NCBI GenBank assembly: GCA_021776465.1
Contig: JAJFFU010000216.1
Location: forward strand, 84,518 to 148,517
Source: Parvularculaceae bacterium
GTDB lineage: Bacteria > Pseudomonadota > Alphaproteobacteria > Caulobacterales > Parvularculaceae
Length of the DNA stretch: 64,000 nucleotides
Reading direction: 5' to 3'
The notes under the pieces are model-generated. The model worked only from the letters and a program-made list of their open reading frames with translations, was not told the DNA's origin and did no database searches. Shown piece after piece: positions 48,485-58,345 of this stretch (position 1 is its first letter; each line of letters begins with the position of its first letter). The position numbers and the translations under genes are program-made.

Positions 48485-51400
48485 TTTTTCCTGTTTACTT
48501 TACTTACACGAATACCATCATTTTTAAAGCCAGTTCTATAACCCCCTCCCGCACTCTTAATCACATTTTTTATTATAGTTATATCATCAGACTTGTTATT
48601 CTCAAAAGGTTTTTTATAAGACTTAGAATAATGATCCCATAATCCATTGCTTTCAATGAACTCCTTAGCACTAAAATAATCTCCGGTGAAATCGTCTTTT
48701 TTCTTACTGCTAGTTTTCTTAACAGACTTTTTCTTCAACCCACCCTTGACTATCCAATCATTCACCTGTTCTTGGACTCGGTTTTCTAGTTCAAAGTTTT
48801 CGGTCATCTCATAATCTTGCTCAAGAAAACCTCCATATTTATTAGCATCCACATATTCGTGTAGATCAGAGAATGATTCGATAGTTCTTGGCACTATTCC
48901 TGATTTTACATCTTTTCGGATAGACTTCTTAGCCATCTTCACCCTGTCGACAACTTCCGACTGCACAACGCCCCCTTTTCTAAATAAAGTGCCATAGTAT
49001 TTTTTTGCGGCCTCACGTTTGTCAGAAGGGAAGCGTGTGTCGATAATTTCAAATACAACTGTCTGGTCGGAATTGGTCCATGTAGCATTGCGAACCATCT
49101 TCTTTTCTTCCGGGGAAAGCTTTCCGCCTGAGGAGAAGTTGGCTGCCTCCTCGGGGGAGACTCTTTTGACTTCCACCACGCCAATCATAGTCGACTCACC
49201 CTCTTTTAATCCACGCAATGTCATAAGGTCTTCTTCGAGTATAATCCCTTGGTCTGGATCAGAATGCTTCATGAGTATTGCAGAGATTGTCATTGGTTTA
49301 GCGCCATCAGCAGAGATCAATGCTGAATCAGATTTAGGATCAGGATTAATCTTAGTTCCGCACCCATAATTATCAAACACATACAGCATGCCATCATCAC
49401 CATTAATTACAGTGTAGTCTGATAGATTGTCTTCCCCTAAACGATCATAATCGATGTCAACCAGACCTGTGTCAGTCAACCAGTCTTCAGGGCGACCATC
49501 AAAATCCATAGTGAAATAAGTAAATGGGTCATCAAGTTGGTTTTGAACCTGTGGAGCCCATGAATCTTTAAGCATACTTATAGCTTCAATAAGCAAACCC
49601 CGCATCTTCTCTTTATTATCCTGTATGTCTGCTTCAATAGATTCTTTACGCGGCCCTTGTTCACTCGTGAATTCACTTGTGCCTTCAGATTCTAAATCTA
49701 TAAGCTTAGTGAGTTCACTCTCCAAATCACTGGTGTGCCACATCAAGTGTTTATATACATCATCTAGATTGGCGGCGGTTATTAAAGACTCGTGATCATA
49801 TAGACCTAAAATTCTATCCAGCTCAATATTTAAAAGGGTTGCTCTAGCTATGTCAGGGATAACCATGTAAGACCCTATAGGAGCAAGGTCAGAATTGCGG
49901 AATCTCTGATAAGCAAAATCTCCCGCATCTACATACACCCCTGAGATATGATCTGCCATAGCTCCGGCCAAATCTTTTGGAAGGACACCTGTCTGAGAAA
50001 TATATTCCTGAGTCACCTCTGGTGGATAATTGTATTGCAACGGCAGACTCCAATCCTCGGGTGGATTTAAGAGTTCAGAATATGGCGCTGTTAACGAGTC
50101 TTTAGAGTCCAATAAAAAGCTGGATACCGGATGTCCTTTGCGCATAATCACAGCCTCAAGAATTGAGTCGCTAATCCACCTAAGACCTACTCTATCACCC
50201 TCTTCTAGTTGTCTGACTAAAGAAGAAAGGGCTTTTGAGGAGTCGGCACCTCTATCTCTTTTAATCACCACCGAAAGAGTATTGATAGAAGAATGGTTCA
50301 TACGCGCAAGCTCTGATCCGGGGTATATCCTTGTTCGAGCAGTCCCCATCTTATCATAAACAGTGATCACCGATCCAATCAAGGCCTTGGGCGACTGTCC
50401 CCCGAAATATTCAAACCGAACTAAGGAAGCATTCTTAAGGGCTGCGATATCACCTCTTGTGAATGGATTGCCATACTTGGTCATGTATTTTTTTGAGGTG
50501 AATGAAGGCTTAATACGGCGCACCTCAATATACCTTCGATCACTATCACCATTAGCTTTAAGTTCAAAATCTGGGTTCTCCCCTAACTGAGAAATCAATA
50601 AATCAAGCTGCTCTGAATTGAAATGTTTAGAGGGATGGATTCTGAAGATGTCATTTCCAGCGTACACAATTGATTTCGCTTTTCCCTGGGACATGTCAGA
50701 TAAGATCGAAATTGAGGATTTGATCTCCCCTCCGGCCATAAATAACCTTCTGCTGATTATAGGACGGTTAGTCTCCTCGATTATATCTTCGGGCTCTACT
50801 AATACTTGAGTGAACCCCTGATTTATAACATACTCATCATTGACATGGTTAATAACGGTTCCGCTACTGACATCCCCGCGGGAATCTATAAATGTTACAT
50901 AACTCTCCACAGGCAATAATCCCCCCTCAGCCATCTTGTTATCTGAAAGTAGATTATTAACAGAAATAGCAATCCTTCGAGCCTCGGCTTTTGTAAGGCC
51001 ATCCTTCGGTACCTGAACCGATTGCAGAAACCATTTTTTATCTCTCTTACACATCGTCACCAAAGTTCCTTTGTGTACTGAGTCTGCGGCGGTCGACGCC
51101 CAGCTCGGTACACGACACGTCTCTGCATCTTCAGGGGAGACAAACCTTTGACGATAGAAGTTTTCGGTCTCATCTATTGCCTTTAAAGACCCACCAGAAA
51201 GCATGATGCGTGTTGTGCCCGCGATGTTGGAGGAGTCAGCGCCCTCTGGGAGTAAATCATTTAACTCTCCGGCCTCGGCTTCAGAAATAAATTCTATAAC
51301 TAGAAATTTAGAAAGAAGAGTAGCCTGCTCAGCGCTCAATTTAGTTGAACCAGATATTTTTCGATATTCCTTATCTGACTTTTCAACTAACATATGAAAC

Positions 51401-51963
51401 TTTTTCTCTGCCGAATTAGGATCAAAATCTCCGGTTGAGATTTCTTCCATAAGCTCTTTTTGGAGGGGAAGTTGATAATCGTTTTGCCCCATGTACATCA
51501 AAACATCTAAAGCCTTGTCATCTAATGATTCTTCAATCAAGCCCCCAGATTCTTTTCTTCCTCCCTCCCAGAATTTCTTCATAGCAGACCCGAATTTGGC
51601 ACTCCCCGCCCTTATGTTTGTACCAGCTTTACGGAAAGCTTCGCGGCGTCTCTCGCGGCGCTCTTCTCTTCTTTGGTGATCTAAGCGAAGTTGCTCTTTT
51701 TCGATCTCATCTAGACCTGTGGAAGGCTTAGGATGGGCTGATTGCGCAGCCAACAACATACCAAGGTTTGCCTTCGGAATAGCGGCAAGCCTATCAATTT
51801 CTTTTAGAGCTAAAGACTTATCAGAGTAGGCGCCGCAAAAATCACCATCCTTAGTTATAAACCACTTCTTGGTTTTATCACTGTCTGGGCCAAGGACATC
51901 CCTAGGGTTGGATTCTCTGAAAACATCCCATCCGTTCACTATATGCTTCTTCTTTAGATTCAT
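48481..51963 (-). CDS. Giant polyvalent-type protein, 1160 residues
   Basis: A small N-terminal beta module (N-G-W-D-V-F-R-E...K-W-F-I-T-K-D-G-D-F-C-G-A-Y-S) is followed by a basic helix (E-R-R-E-R-R-R-E-A-F-R-K-A). Several globular segments are separated by G-G motifs: K-M-A-E-G-G-L-L, F-M-A-G-G-E-I, F-S-S-G-G-K-L and F-R-K-G-G-V-V. The C-terminus is lysine-rich (K-K-K-S-V-K-K-T-S-S-K-K-K). Long multi-module proteins of this style in phages and plasmids are called polyvalent proteins and are often delivered with the DNA. No catalytic domain could be identified. Confidence 0.6.
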   Translation of the reverse strand: MNLKKKHIVNGWDVFRESNPRDVLGPDSDKTKKWFITKDGDFCGAYSDKSLALKEIDRLAAIPKANLGMLLAAQSAHPKPSTGLDEIEKEQLRLDHQRREERRERRREAFRKAGTNIRAGSAKFGSAMKKFWEGGRKESGGLIEESLDDKALDVLMYMGQNDYQLPLQKELMEEISTGDFDPNSAEKKFHMLVEKSDKEYRKISGSTKLSAEQATLLSKFLVIEFISEAEAGELNDLLPEGADSSNIAGTTRIMLSGGSLKAIDETENFYRQRFVSPEDAETCRVPSWASTAADSVHKGTLVTMCKRDKKWFLQSVQVPKDGLTKAEARRIAISVNNLLSDNKMAEGGLLPVESYVTFIDSRGDVSSGTVINHVNDEYVINQGFTQVLVEPEDIIEETNRPIISRRLFMAGGEIKSSISILSDMSQGKAKSIVYAGNDIFRIHPSKHFNSEQLDLLISQLGENPDFELKANGDSDRRYIEVRRIKPSFTSKKYMTKYGNPFTRGDIAALKNASLVRFEYFGGQSPKALIGSVITVYDKMGTARTRIYPGSELARMNHSSINTLSVVIKRDRGADSSKALSSLVRQLEEGDRVGLRWISDSILEAVIMRKGHPVSSFLLDSKDSLTAPYSELLNPPEDWSLPLQYNYPPEVTQEYISQTGVLPKDLAGAMADHISGVYVDAGDFAYQRFRNSDLAPIGSYMVIPDIARATLLNIELDRILGLYDHESLITAANLDDVYKHLMWHTSDLESELTKLIDLESEGTSEFTSEQGPRKESIEADIQDNKEKMRGLLIEAISMLKDSWAPQVQNQLDDPFTYFTMDFDGRPEDWLTDTGLVDIDYDRLGEDNLSDYTVINGDDGMLYVFDNYGCGTKINPDPKSDSALISADGAKPMTISAILMKHSDPDQGIILEEDLMTLRGLKEGESTMIGVVEVKRVSPEEAANFSSGGKLSPEEKKMVRNATWTNSDQTVVFEIIDTRFPSDKREAAKKYYGTLFRKGGVVQSEVVDRVKMAKKSIRKDVKSGIVPRTIESFSDLHEYVDANKYGGFLEQDYEMTENFELENRVQEQVNDWIVKGGLKKKSVKKTSSKKKDDFTGDYFSAKEFIESNGLWDHYSKSYKKPFENNKSDDITIIKNVIKSAGGGYRTGFKNDGIRVSKVNRKK

Positions 51964-51987
51964 CGTGTATTATTTTTTGGTCTCGAA

Positions 51988-54900
51988 TTATCTTTTTAAT
52001 TCTAAGTCTATTATCTTTGACCGTAACTCTTTATCAGTAAGGTCTCCCTCCCCATATTGTTCAACTAAAAAGTCAGAATACGTGGGGGACCCTTCTTTTT
52101 TCCACATCTCTTTAATGGTGTTATTCCATTTTTTGTAGATATTTCCACTCCATGTTGTCTTATAATAATATGGAGCGTGATTTTGCAGCAACTCATCCTG
52201 CATATTCGAAGAAAGTGTTGTATGCCACCAATTTCTCGCCGTTATGTCGTCTTGGTCTTCAGCTTCTCTTACTTTTTCTATCAACTCTTTCTTGGTTGGC
52301 GCAGTGAAAACGACATCGTTCCATTTAACTTGAAATCTTTGCGTTTTTGCCAGGTTCCCGGCATCTACCTTTTCTTTATTGTCAATGATTGCATCAGTAA
52401 TTCCTCCTTCATCAAACATTTTATCAGTAGCGCGTGGAATTTCTTTGTTTTCCCATAAGCTCAAGACTTTTCCGTGGTCTATATCGCGGGTATTGGCTTC
52501 GATACCAGAAAATGAGATATGACCATGCTCATCCACATCAGCAACATAGTAATTTTCTGGGCGCGTTCGAATAGTGCCCGACACCCCGTTTCCATCCATC
52601 GTATCAGACCACACTTCATAGACCAAATTGAGCTTGTCTAACTCAGTGTCATGCCCGTGTTTATTCTCATCCCAAGGTTCAACCTTAATGTGGTTTACAT
52701 TAATAACTTCACTGAATCCCAGCTCAGGATAATCTATGTAGAGGTCCCCTTCTTTTAACGGGTTCATTGTACCTTCAGAAGGTGTAGCTATCTGTCCCTT
52801 TTCTTTTCTGAAACCAACCCTCACCTCTGTGCCTACCGGGAGTTTACCACCCCCACCTAAAAGCATTCCTTTTTCAGCTAGGGTTACTTCGGATGCGTCA
52901 AACTTGCCAATACGTTTGGCCCCGTCCGGGGTAGATATAACATATTGTTCTGTGCCATCTGCTTTTATACGGACTCGTCGTATTCTACCCACTCTTCCGT
53001 CAACCATCACTAGTTGGCTCACTTCACCGCCTGCCATATATTGGACCACATATGAATTTCTAACAAATTCGATAGCCTCTTGTTTGTTACCCTTGAATAA
53101 TTGTTCACCTAATTGGTCTCGGAAAATGAAAACCCCTTTGGAGTGCTCTCCCCACAAATTACCTTTTGTAGTTCCGGTAATTGCGGAAACATCATTATCC
53201 TCAAGCAAGTCAATATCTTCTTTTGCATATTTAAGCGTGATAGCTTTAGTTTTTTCTGCCCTCCAATCTTTTTCTGATATTATTTTGATGTCTTTAAAAC
53301 CAGTGCGGGACAACTCTTCAACGCCTTTCTCCAAGCTATCACTCTCGCTATATATGACCCCATCAACAGATTGCTGATATTTATTCCACATCGGATTCCA
53401 AATGACGGTTCCTTCTATTTCTCCATCAGCAGTATCCATTTTAGCAATTGCCATTTTTTGATTAATATCCGGCTCCTCCCAAGATAGATCGCCGCCATCA
53501 GCAAGAAAATCATCGAAGGCGTAAGCCCCCATTTTATTGTGCTGATAGTAAAGACCCTTGAGGAATTTACGTTTCATTCCGTCTGAAAAATACGGGTCGT
53601 CGGGAACCTTTGAGAAATTTTCATCCATCCACGATTCCAGTTCCGTTACATCGACAGGAGTGTGAAATCGTTCTTCATCTATTTCACCTGTATATCTTGG
53701 GATTGGGGTTAGATTTAAGTCGGTAAATACTCCGCCGTGTGAATACCTGCCGATGTAACCCTGGTTTACCAACTGACGTTCAAATTTTTCTAAGTCTTTT
53801 TTATTGCTAAAAATACGGGTGTCATAAAAATCACTATCATCTTTATGTTTCTTTATTCCATCATGAAAGCTGACAACATATTTTGATTTTCCGATTCCAT
53901 AGCTGGTGTGGAACCTTTTTGTGCCAGCACTCTCTTTGAGAGTCGTTATTCCCCCGTGTCTGAATACGGATTGGTCAATCCACGGGTCGGATGACGTTAT
54001 GTGAGCTACGAATGGTCTGATATCAGCGTCAAGATCATGAACCAAATATCGAATACCCCCTCTATCTTCAATCAGCATCCATCCAAACACATACTCATTT
54101 TTTTTATTCAAGGTCTTGTTTGGTGGGTAATCAAACCAAATTTCGGCAACTTCCTCGGGTAATTCTGAATCTTCTATGAAATGAATCTTATACCCCTCTA
54201 ATTCCCCCCCTTCGGCCATTGTTGTCTTAATCTTTGCAAGGCGCTTTATTGGTAGGTCGAAAATAAACCTCCCTTTTGTGAAGTCCTTGTATTGACTCGC
54301 GGTAAGAAGTTGTTTTTCTATCTGTTGATCCGTAACACCTTGAGCAATGATGTGCTCTCCTGAAGTGATCGTGCGTAGCCCAGAATGGCCTTCCGGGAGA
54401 ATTTGTACATCAACCCTGTCTTTGGTAGGTTTTTTATGCCTTGGTTCACGTTTTTGCTCCGGGCCCTTTCGAGCTTTTCTTCTGGTTGTGGCTTTTGGAT
54501 TTGAGAGGTGATGCCTTATTAGGTCGTCTTGGGTAGTATATAATGTCTCAGCGTCATACCTTATAGAGGTGCCCCCTGATTTTTTACTGGATACTTCGAT
54601 TCCCCCTACTTCTTTGTAATTTGAGGCGTCCTGAATAAATCCCTCACGGTTATTATGTCTAGTGGTTACTTTTAAGCCTGAGAGTTCAGATGGTTCCTGT
54701 GTTTTTTCAGCGAGTTCAAGGATTGATATTTTTTCATTTATAAAACCACCACTTTCAAACAATACTTTTTGACCTAAAAACTCAAGAACTTTATCAAGTG
54801 ATGATTTTAGCTTTTCCTCAAGTTCCTCTTTGGTTTTGAATGTAAACTTGGTTTCTACGTGATCTTCGAACTGATTTTGTCTTCTGTGGTAAGGGGATTC

Positions 54901-56040
54901 CATATTGATCACACCATAAACATACATGGAATGTTCACCCTCAAAATCATTTCTGTCATTAGAAGGAGAATAGTAATAGGCACCAACCTCAAACATAATG
55001 GTGTCGGCCATGTAGTCAGATTCCTTTTCACTTAGTTCCTCAGCTACATCGCCGTGCCCCAACTCGTAAAGGTGATTGTAATTGATATCGTCATCACTTA
55101 GCCCTGAGATTTCTGGGTGATCCGCTTTAACCGCCTCTCTAGCTAATTCGTATGCATGATTTACCGATTTCTCCAAGAGTTTGGTTAGTTTCTTGCTCGG
55201 GAGCGTCTTCCCTGTACTCTCAAGGTAGCTGACTGAGGAATATCCTGTGGCGGTCCACCCCCCATCTGTCCATGGGGCGAATCCGGATATATGGTCTCGC
55301 TCAACTTCTGAGTTCGACACAGAGAATAACTCCCACTCACTTTCGATCTCTTCAAAAGCCTCTACCACAAGTTCTTCGGTGATTGGTTGTACCTCAGAGG
55401 AATAAAAGCCGCCATTAAGGGGGCCGCCATGTTCATAGTTGGCATAGGCCCTTGTTAATACTGCTTTCGCTTTGTTTCTTCCAACCTCTTCTCCGTCTTC
55501 AAACCAAATAATTGGATTGGTTCCAAACACCTCGTCGATCATCACTAAATCGCGGGTATCGGTTTGAAGAAAATAAAGATACGCGACAGTAGTAGTGCCT
55601 TTTAGAATTGGTACCCGCTCACCAAGGCCATAATCCCCAGAGATTAGAGCTACCTGTGAAGGGTTTAACTTAATACGATCATCCTCTGATACAATCAACC
55701 CAAAGTCATGCGAAAGCTCGATAGCCGATATCGTCGCCAGTTCAATACGTTCTCCCGATTCCTCACGAGGAGTAAAAGATGTTTCTTCTATCTCAGCGAA
55801 TCGGTCCGGGGAAAAACTCACTTCCTTGTCGTAAATAAACGCCCTGAGTTTATTCTCAAAAGGAAGATTTCCTAGATGAGTTAGTAGTTGGTGCTTACTC
55901 GTAACATGACCATCCTTTATTTGAGCCGCTAAACTGACAGTATTCAAATATTCTATCATTTCTGATCCGAAATGATCAATTGGATTGTGGCCGTTTACCA
56001 AAAAAGGGGTATTGCGGATTTGTTCGTACGTAACTTCCAT
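51988..56040 (-). CDS. Giant polyvalent-type protein, 1350 residues
   Basis: Its modules are separated by recurrent x-x-G-G motifs: Y-E-H-G-G, F-E-S-G-G-F, M-A-E-G-G-E-L, F-R-H-G-G-I, Y-S-H-G-G-V, M-A-G-G-E-V, L-L-G-G-G-G-K-L, F-D-E-G-G-I. One module (about 300-440) is helical with A-Y-E-L-A-R-E-A-V-K. Another (about 540-570) is basic (R-R-K-A-R-K-G-P-E-Q-K-R-E-P-R-H-K-K). A third holds paired beta barrels near the M-A-G-G-E and L-G-G-G-G-K-L-P-V-G-T-E-V-R-V-G segments. The small C-terminal module includes a basic V-K-W-N-D-V-V-F-T-A-P-T-K-K-E-L. No enzyme motif was recognised. Confidence 0.6.
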   Translation of the reverse strand: MEVTYEQIRNTPFLVNGHNPIDHFGSEMIEYLNTVSLAAQIKDGHVTSKHQLLTHLGNLPFENKLRAFIYDKEVSFSPDRFAEIEETSFTPREESGERIELATISAIELSHDFGLIVSEDDRIKLNPSQVALISGDYGLGERVPILKGTTTVAYLYFLQTDTRDLVMIDEVFGTNPIIWFEDGEEVGRNKAKAVLTRAYANYEHGGPLNGGFYSSEVQPITEELVVEAFEEIESEWELFSVSNSEVERDHISGFAPWTDGGWTATGYSSVSYLESTGKTLPSKKLTKLLEKSVNHAYELAREAVKADHPEISGLSDDDINYNHLYELGHGDVAEELSEKESDYMADTIMFEVGAYYYSPSNDRNDFEGEHSMYVYGVINMESPYHRRQNQFEDHVETKFTFKTKEELEEKLKSSLDKVLEFLGQKVLFESGGFINEKISILELAEKTQEPSELSGLKVTTRHNNREGFIQDASNYKEVGGIEVSSKKSGGTSIRYDAETLYTTQDDLIRHHLSNPKATTRRKARKGPEQKREPRHKKPTKDRVDVQILPEGHSGLRTITSGEHIIAQGVTDQQIEKQLLTASQYKDFTKGRFIFDLPIKRLAKIKTTMAEGGELEGYKIHFIEDSELPEEVAEIWFDYPPNKTLNKKNEYVFGWMLIEDRGGIRYLVHDLDADIRPFVAHITSSDPWIDQSVFRHGGITTLKESAGTKRFHTSYGIGKSKYVVSFHDGIKKHKDDSDFYDTRIFSNKKDLEKFERQLVNQGYIGRYSHGGVFTDLNLTPIPRYTGEIDEERFHTPVDVTELESWMDENFSKVPDDPYFSDGMKRKFLKGLYYQHNKMGAYAFDDFLADGGDLSWEEPDINQKMAIAKMDTADGEIEGTVIWNPMWNKYQQSVDGVIYSESDSLEKGVEELSRTGFKDIKIISEKDWRAEKTKAITLKYAKEDIDLLEDNDVSAITGTTKGNLWGEHSKGVFIFRDQLGEQLFKGNKQEAIEFVRNSYVVQYMAGGEVSQLVMVDGRVGRIRRVRIKADGTEQYVISTPDGAKRIGKFDASEVTLAEKGMLLGGGGKLPVGTEVRVGFRKEKGQIATPSEGTMNPLKEGDLYIDYPELGFSEVINVNHIKVEPWDENKHGHDTELDKLNLVYEVWSDTMDGNGVSGTIRTRPENYYVADVDEHGHISFSGIEANTRDIDHGKVLSLWENKEIPRATDKMFDEGGITDAIIDNKEKVDAGNLAKTQRFQVKWNDVVFTAPTKKELIEKVREAEDQDDITARNWWHTTLSSNMQDELLQNHAPYYYKTTWSGNIYKKWNNTIKEMWKKEGSPTYSDFLVEQYGEGDLTDKELRSKIIDLELKR

Positions 56041-56049
56041 CGCTATCTA

Positions 56050-57363
56050 TTATCTGTATGGGATTAATTTTTCTCTTAACTCTTTTTCAATTGGAGTTAT
56101 CAAGTCTTGTCTGGTCGGCACTTTTACAGGCGGCTCCGGTTTTGGTACAGTATATCCGAATATCATCCATGCCTGCTCACCATTGCTTAATGCGTAAAGC
56201 CCAGCTTTTCTTTCTTTAACAAGACCGATTAAAGCCCTATTCACCTGCCTTAGATTGTGTTTTTTAACTAAATTCTTGAGCGGAGCTTCATGGTAACTCA
56301 AATAAGTAGAAGCATCCTTTGTGGAGCGTTTTTTATGCAGGGAATAGATAACCTTTAAAATGTGTGTAATATCCTCCGCATCCTGCTTCTGAGTGCCATA
56401 AACCCCTTTTTCTTTTAAGGTGGCTTTAATCTTATCAAATACCCTTTTGACCCTGTACCCTTGGCGACCGACATAGGATTTTGTTCTGGAAGGATCAAAC
56501 TCGAAAGAGCCATCGTCAAATACAATCCCATTTCTGAGAACGTAAAGCTGCTCTAACGGGTTCTTTGTTTTCTTGGTGCGATCACCCTTAAACATCACTA
56601 CTATGTTTTTATGAGGCCTGCCGGGGTCTCGGTCAAAATCAAGAGCAAGCGGATAGTCAGAGTCGCTGAATATTAAAACATCCTCCACGCGATAACCATG
56701 ATCTTCAGGGTCTAAGTTATATCGCTCAACAAATTTAGCCTCTGTGTCGTAATCAGTTGGAATAGGTGTTATTTGATCTCCAAGGGCGGTATCACCTCTT
56801 GGGTTCTCAACAGGAGGAGTTATAACAACCGGAATATCAAGTGCTTTTATTTCATTATAAAGTAAGAGTAGGGGCTGTACGATTTTTCGGTCAAAATCAC
56901 CTATCTCGTTATCGAGCTCAGGGTTCTCATAGTCTTTTTTCCAGACAGAAATAAGGCCGATAGTGTCCGATTCAGAGTTTTTTGCGTTTCGCTTTAACTC
57001 CTCCCAATTTCTCTGTATTTCAACTTCGGCTTGAAATTCTTCCTCAGTGTCAAAGTCTGATTCATCATGAGCTTCTGGATCATAATATTCAGCCGACTCA
57101 ACCGATTCAACAATAGTTTCTTTTATATTTTGAAATCTGTCTCTCTGATAGGGGGTCAGGTTAGAGGTTAAAATCCTGTCTTCGGAGATCGCATCTATAA
57201 ACTTATAAAAATCCACAGGGGGAACGGTGTTGGAATCAGTTGAGAACCTATCATAGGTTTCTTTAGGTATTGACTTCCAAGTAGACTCTGTTTTACCACG
57301 AGCAAAATAGATGACATCTCCATCGATGTCTCGCCTTTGAAATTCAAAATCCCAATTATTCAT
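56050..57363 (-). CDS. Hypothetical protein heading the giant-protein operon, 437 residues
   Basis: The N-terminal part has W-D-F-E-F-Q-R-R-D-I-D-G-D-V-I-Y-F-A-R-G (beta), and the middle is acidic. A C-terminal region (about 300-420: K-A-T-L-K-E-K-G-V-Y-G-T-Q, L-K-V-I-Y-S-L-H-K-K-R-S-T-K-D) looks like a winged-helix-type fold. It ends A-W-M-I-F-G-Y. A good promoter lies 49-80 nt upstream. No family recognised; a DNA-linked role is only suggested by context. Confidence 0.55.
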   Translation of the reverse strand: MNNWDFEFQRRDIDGDVIYFARGKTESTWKSIPKETYDRFSTDSNTVPPVDFYKFIDAISEDRILTSNLTPYQRDRFQNIKETIVESVESAEYYDPEAHDESDFDTEEEFQAEVEIQRNWEELKRNAKNSESDTIGLISVWKKDYENPELDNEIGDFDRKIVQPLLLLYNEIKALDIPVVITPPVENPRGDTALGDQITPIPTDYDTEAKFVERYNLDPEDHGYRVEDVLIFSDSDYPLALDFDRDPGRPHKNIVVMFKGDRTKKTKNPLEQLYVLRNGIVFDDGSFEFDPSRTKSYVGRQGYRVKRVFDKIKATLKEKGVYGTQKQDAEDITHILKVIYSLHKKRSTKDASTYLSYHEAPLKNLVKKHNLRQVNRALIGLVKERKAGLYALSNGEQAWMIFGYTVPKPEPPVKVPTRQDLITPIEKELREKLIPYR

Positions 57364-57411
57364 TGAATGTGTTTACCTATAATGAAAAATTATCAATTAT
57401 CCCAATCCTGA

Positions 57412-57443
57412 CAAATCTAACGGATTTATAGTGAAATAACCAA
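57412..57443 (-). promoter_or_regulatory. Bacteroidota promoter of the giant-protein operon
   Basis: On the minus strand, TTG (57443-57441), a 21-nt spacer and TAGATTTG (57419-57412) match TTG-N19-21-TAnnTTTG. The -7 box has the same sequence as that of the capsid unit. An AAACTWAGTTT copy lies 4 nt further upstream. Confidence 0.68.
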
Positions 57444-57447
57444 TAGG

Positions 57448-57458
57448 AAACTTAGTTT
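57448..57458. promoter_or_regulatory. AAACTWAGTTT palindrome, copy 6
   Basis: This copy sits just upstream of the -33 element of the minus-strand promoter, in the intergenic region between divergent genes. This position would suit an activator or repressor site. Confidence 0.55.
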
Positions 57459-57612
57459 ATTTTATCTGAATTTTAATTCGGGGTTTTTCCTCCACGCCTC
57501 AATCTCTTGTAGAGCTTGCATAGTTCACTAGCCTCCACGTATTGGCGGCAACTTTAAATATTTGGATAGAAATTTATTTTTATTTAACATACGTAATTAA
57601 AATGTGTCAAAA

Positions 57613-58047
57613 ATGGAGAATGAAGTCATGTTTGCTGGGTCATCAAACGGAATTGTTAACGAGGTTTACTCAGAACTAAGAGGTAGGCGTGTTTATTGCC
57701 GAGCTAAAGGACTTAAAGGAAAGTCATTCCGCGCGTGCCTTAAAGGGTTAAGGCAAGAAGATAAAGGGCTGAGCACGGCTGAGAAACGAGAACTTGCTCA
57801 GGCAAGAAAAGACGCGGCTCAGGCTGAGATCGATCCTGACGGAGGGGATATTTTTACAAAATCAGGATCAAGAACCTCCACTCGACCACTTGATGAGGTT
57901 CTAGCTCTGGAACAACTCGCTGATGAGTGGGGTGACAACGGGGAACCTGTTAGAACTGGGGTAAATCCATTTCTTATTGGTGGGATAGCTATTGTAGCGA
58001 TTGTTGGGGGAGTAATTGCTTACAGAAAATTCAAAAATAATAACTAA
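57613..58047 (+). CDS. C-terminally anchored protein with IVNEVYS box, 144 residues
   Basis: Start chosen at ATG 57613 (M-E-N-E-V-M-F-A-G-S-S); a GTG nine bases upstream is in frame. The order is N-terminal I-V-N-E-V-Y-S, a basic Cys-flanked stretch (C-R-A-K-G-L-K-G-K-S-F-R-A-C-L-K-G-L), a charged helix and one C-terminal span (about 118-137) with a K-F-K-N-N-N end. The same order occurs in 31093-31605. Probably a virion or entry membrane protein transcribed separately. Confidence 0.6.
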   Translation: MENEVMFAGSSNGIVNEVYSELRGRRVYCRAKGLKGKSFRACLKGLRQEDKGLSTAEKRELAQARKDAAQAEIDPDGGDIFTKSGSRTSTRPLDEVLALEQLADEWGDNGEPVRTGVNPFLIGGIAIVAIVGGVIAYRKFKNNN

Positions 58048-58065
58048 GAAGGTGTGCAATTTGGG

Positions 58066-58073
58066 TATATTTG
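58066..58073 (+). promoter_or_regulatory. Plus-strand -7 box TATATTTG
   Basis: TATATTTG lies 23 nt upstream of the ATG at 58097, in the short gap after 57613-58047. It matches TAnnTTTG. Confidence 0.5.
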
Positions 58074-58096
58074 AATAACCATTGAAACTTAAAAAA

Positions 58097-58345
58097 ATGT
58101 CAAAAGAAAAGATTAAAAAAATCCACAAATTCAAAGAATTTAAAGGGTATGTTATAGCAAAAGGCAGCAACAAAAAAGACTTCTTAGGAAAAGGGACCTT
58201 TTTAGATATAAAGGAGCATAAATCTATTTGGAAGTCCTACGAACACTTAGGACTATACACAGTTAAAGACACTAAGTCATTCATTAGAATTACATCCACT
58301 GGCAAAAGAGGTTTTAAGGCCTTTTTAGAGAAGTTTTTATACTGA
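58097..58345 (+). CDS. Small lysine-rich protein, 82 residues
   Basis: Start chosen at ATG 58097 rather than the in-frame TTG at 58082. The protein is about one quarter lysine, with no cysteine and no span. Aromatic residues are evenly spread (F-K-G-Y-V-I-A-K-G, I-W-K-S-Y-E-H-L-G-L-Y), suggesting a small folded nucleic-acid-binding protein. A promoter precedes it and a terminator-like structure follows at 58632. Confidence 0.58.
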   Translation: MSKEKIKKIHKFKEFKGYVIAKGSNKKDFLGKGTFLDIKEHKSIWKSYEHLGLYTVKDTKSFIRITSTGKRGFKAFLEKFLY

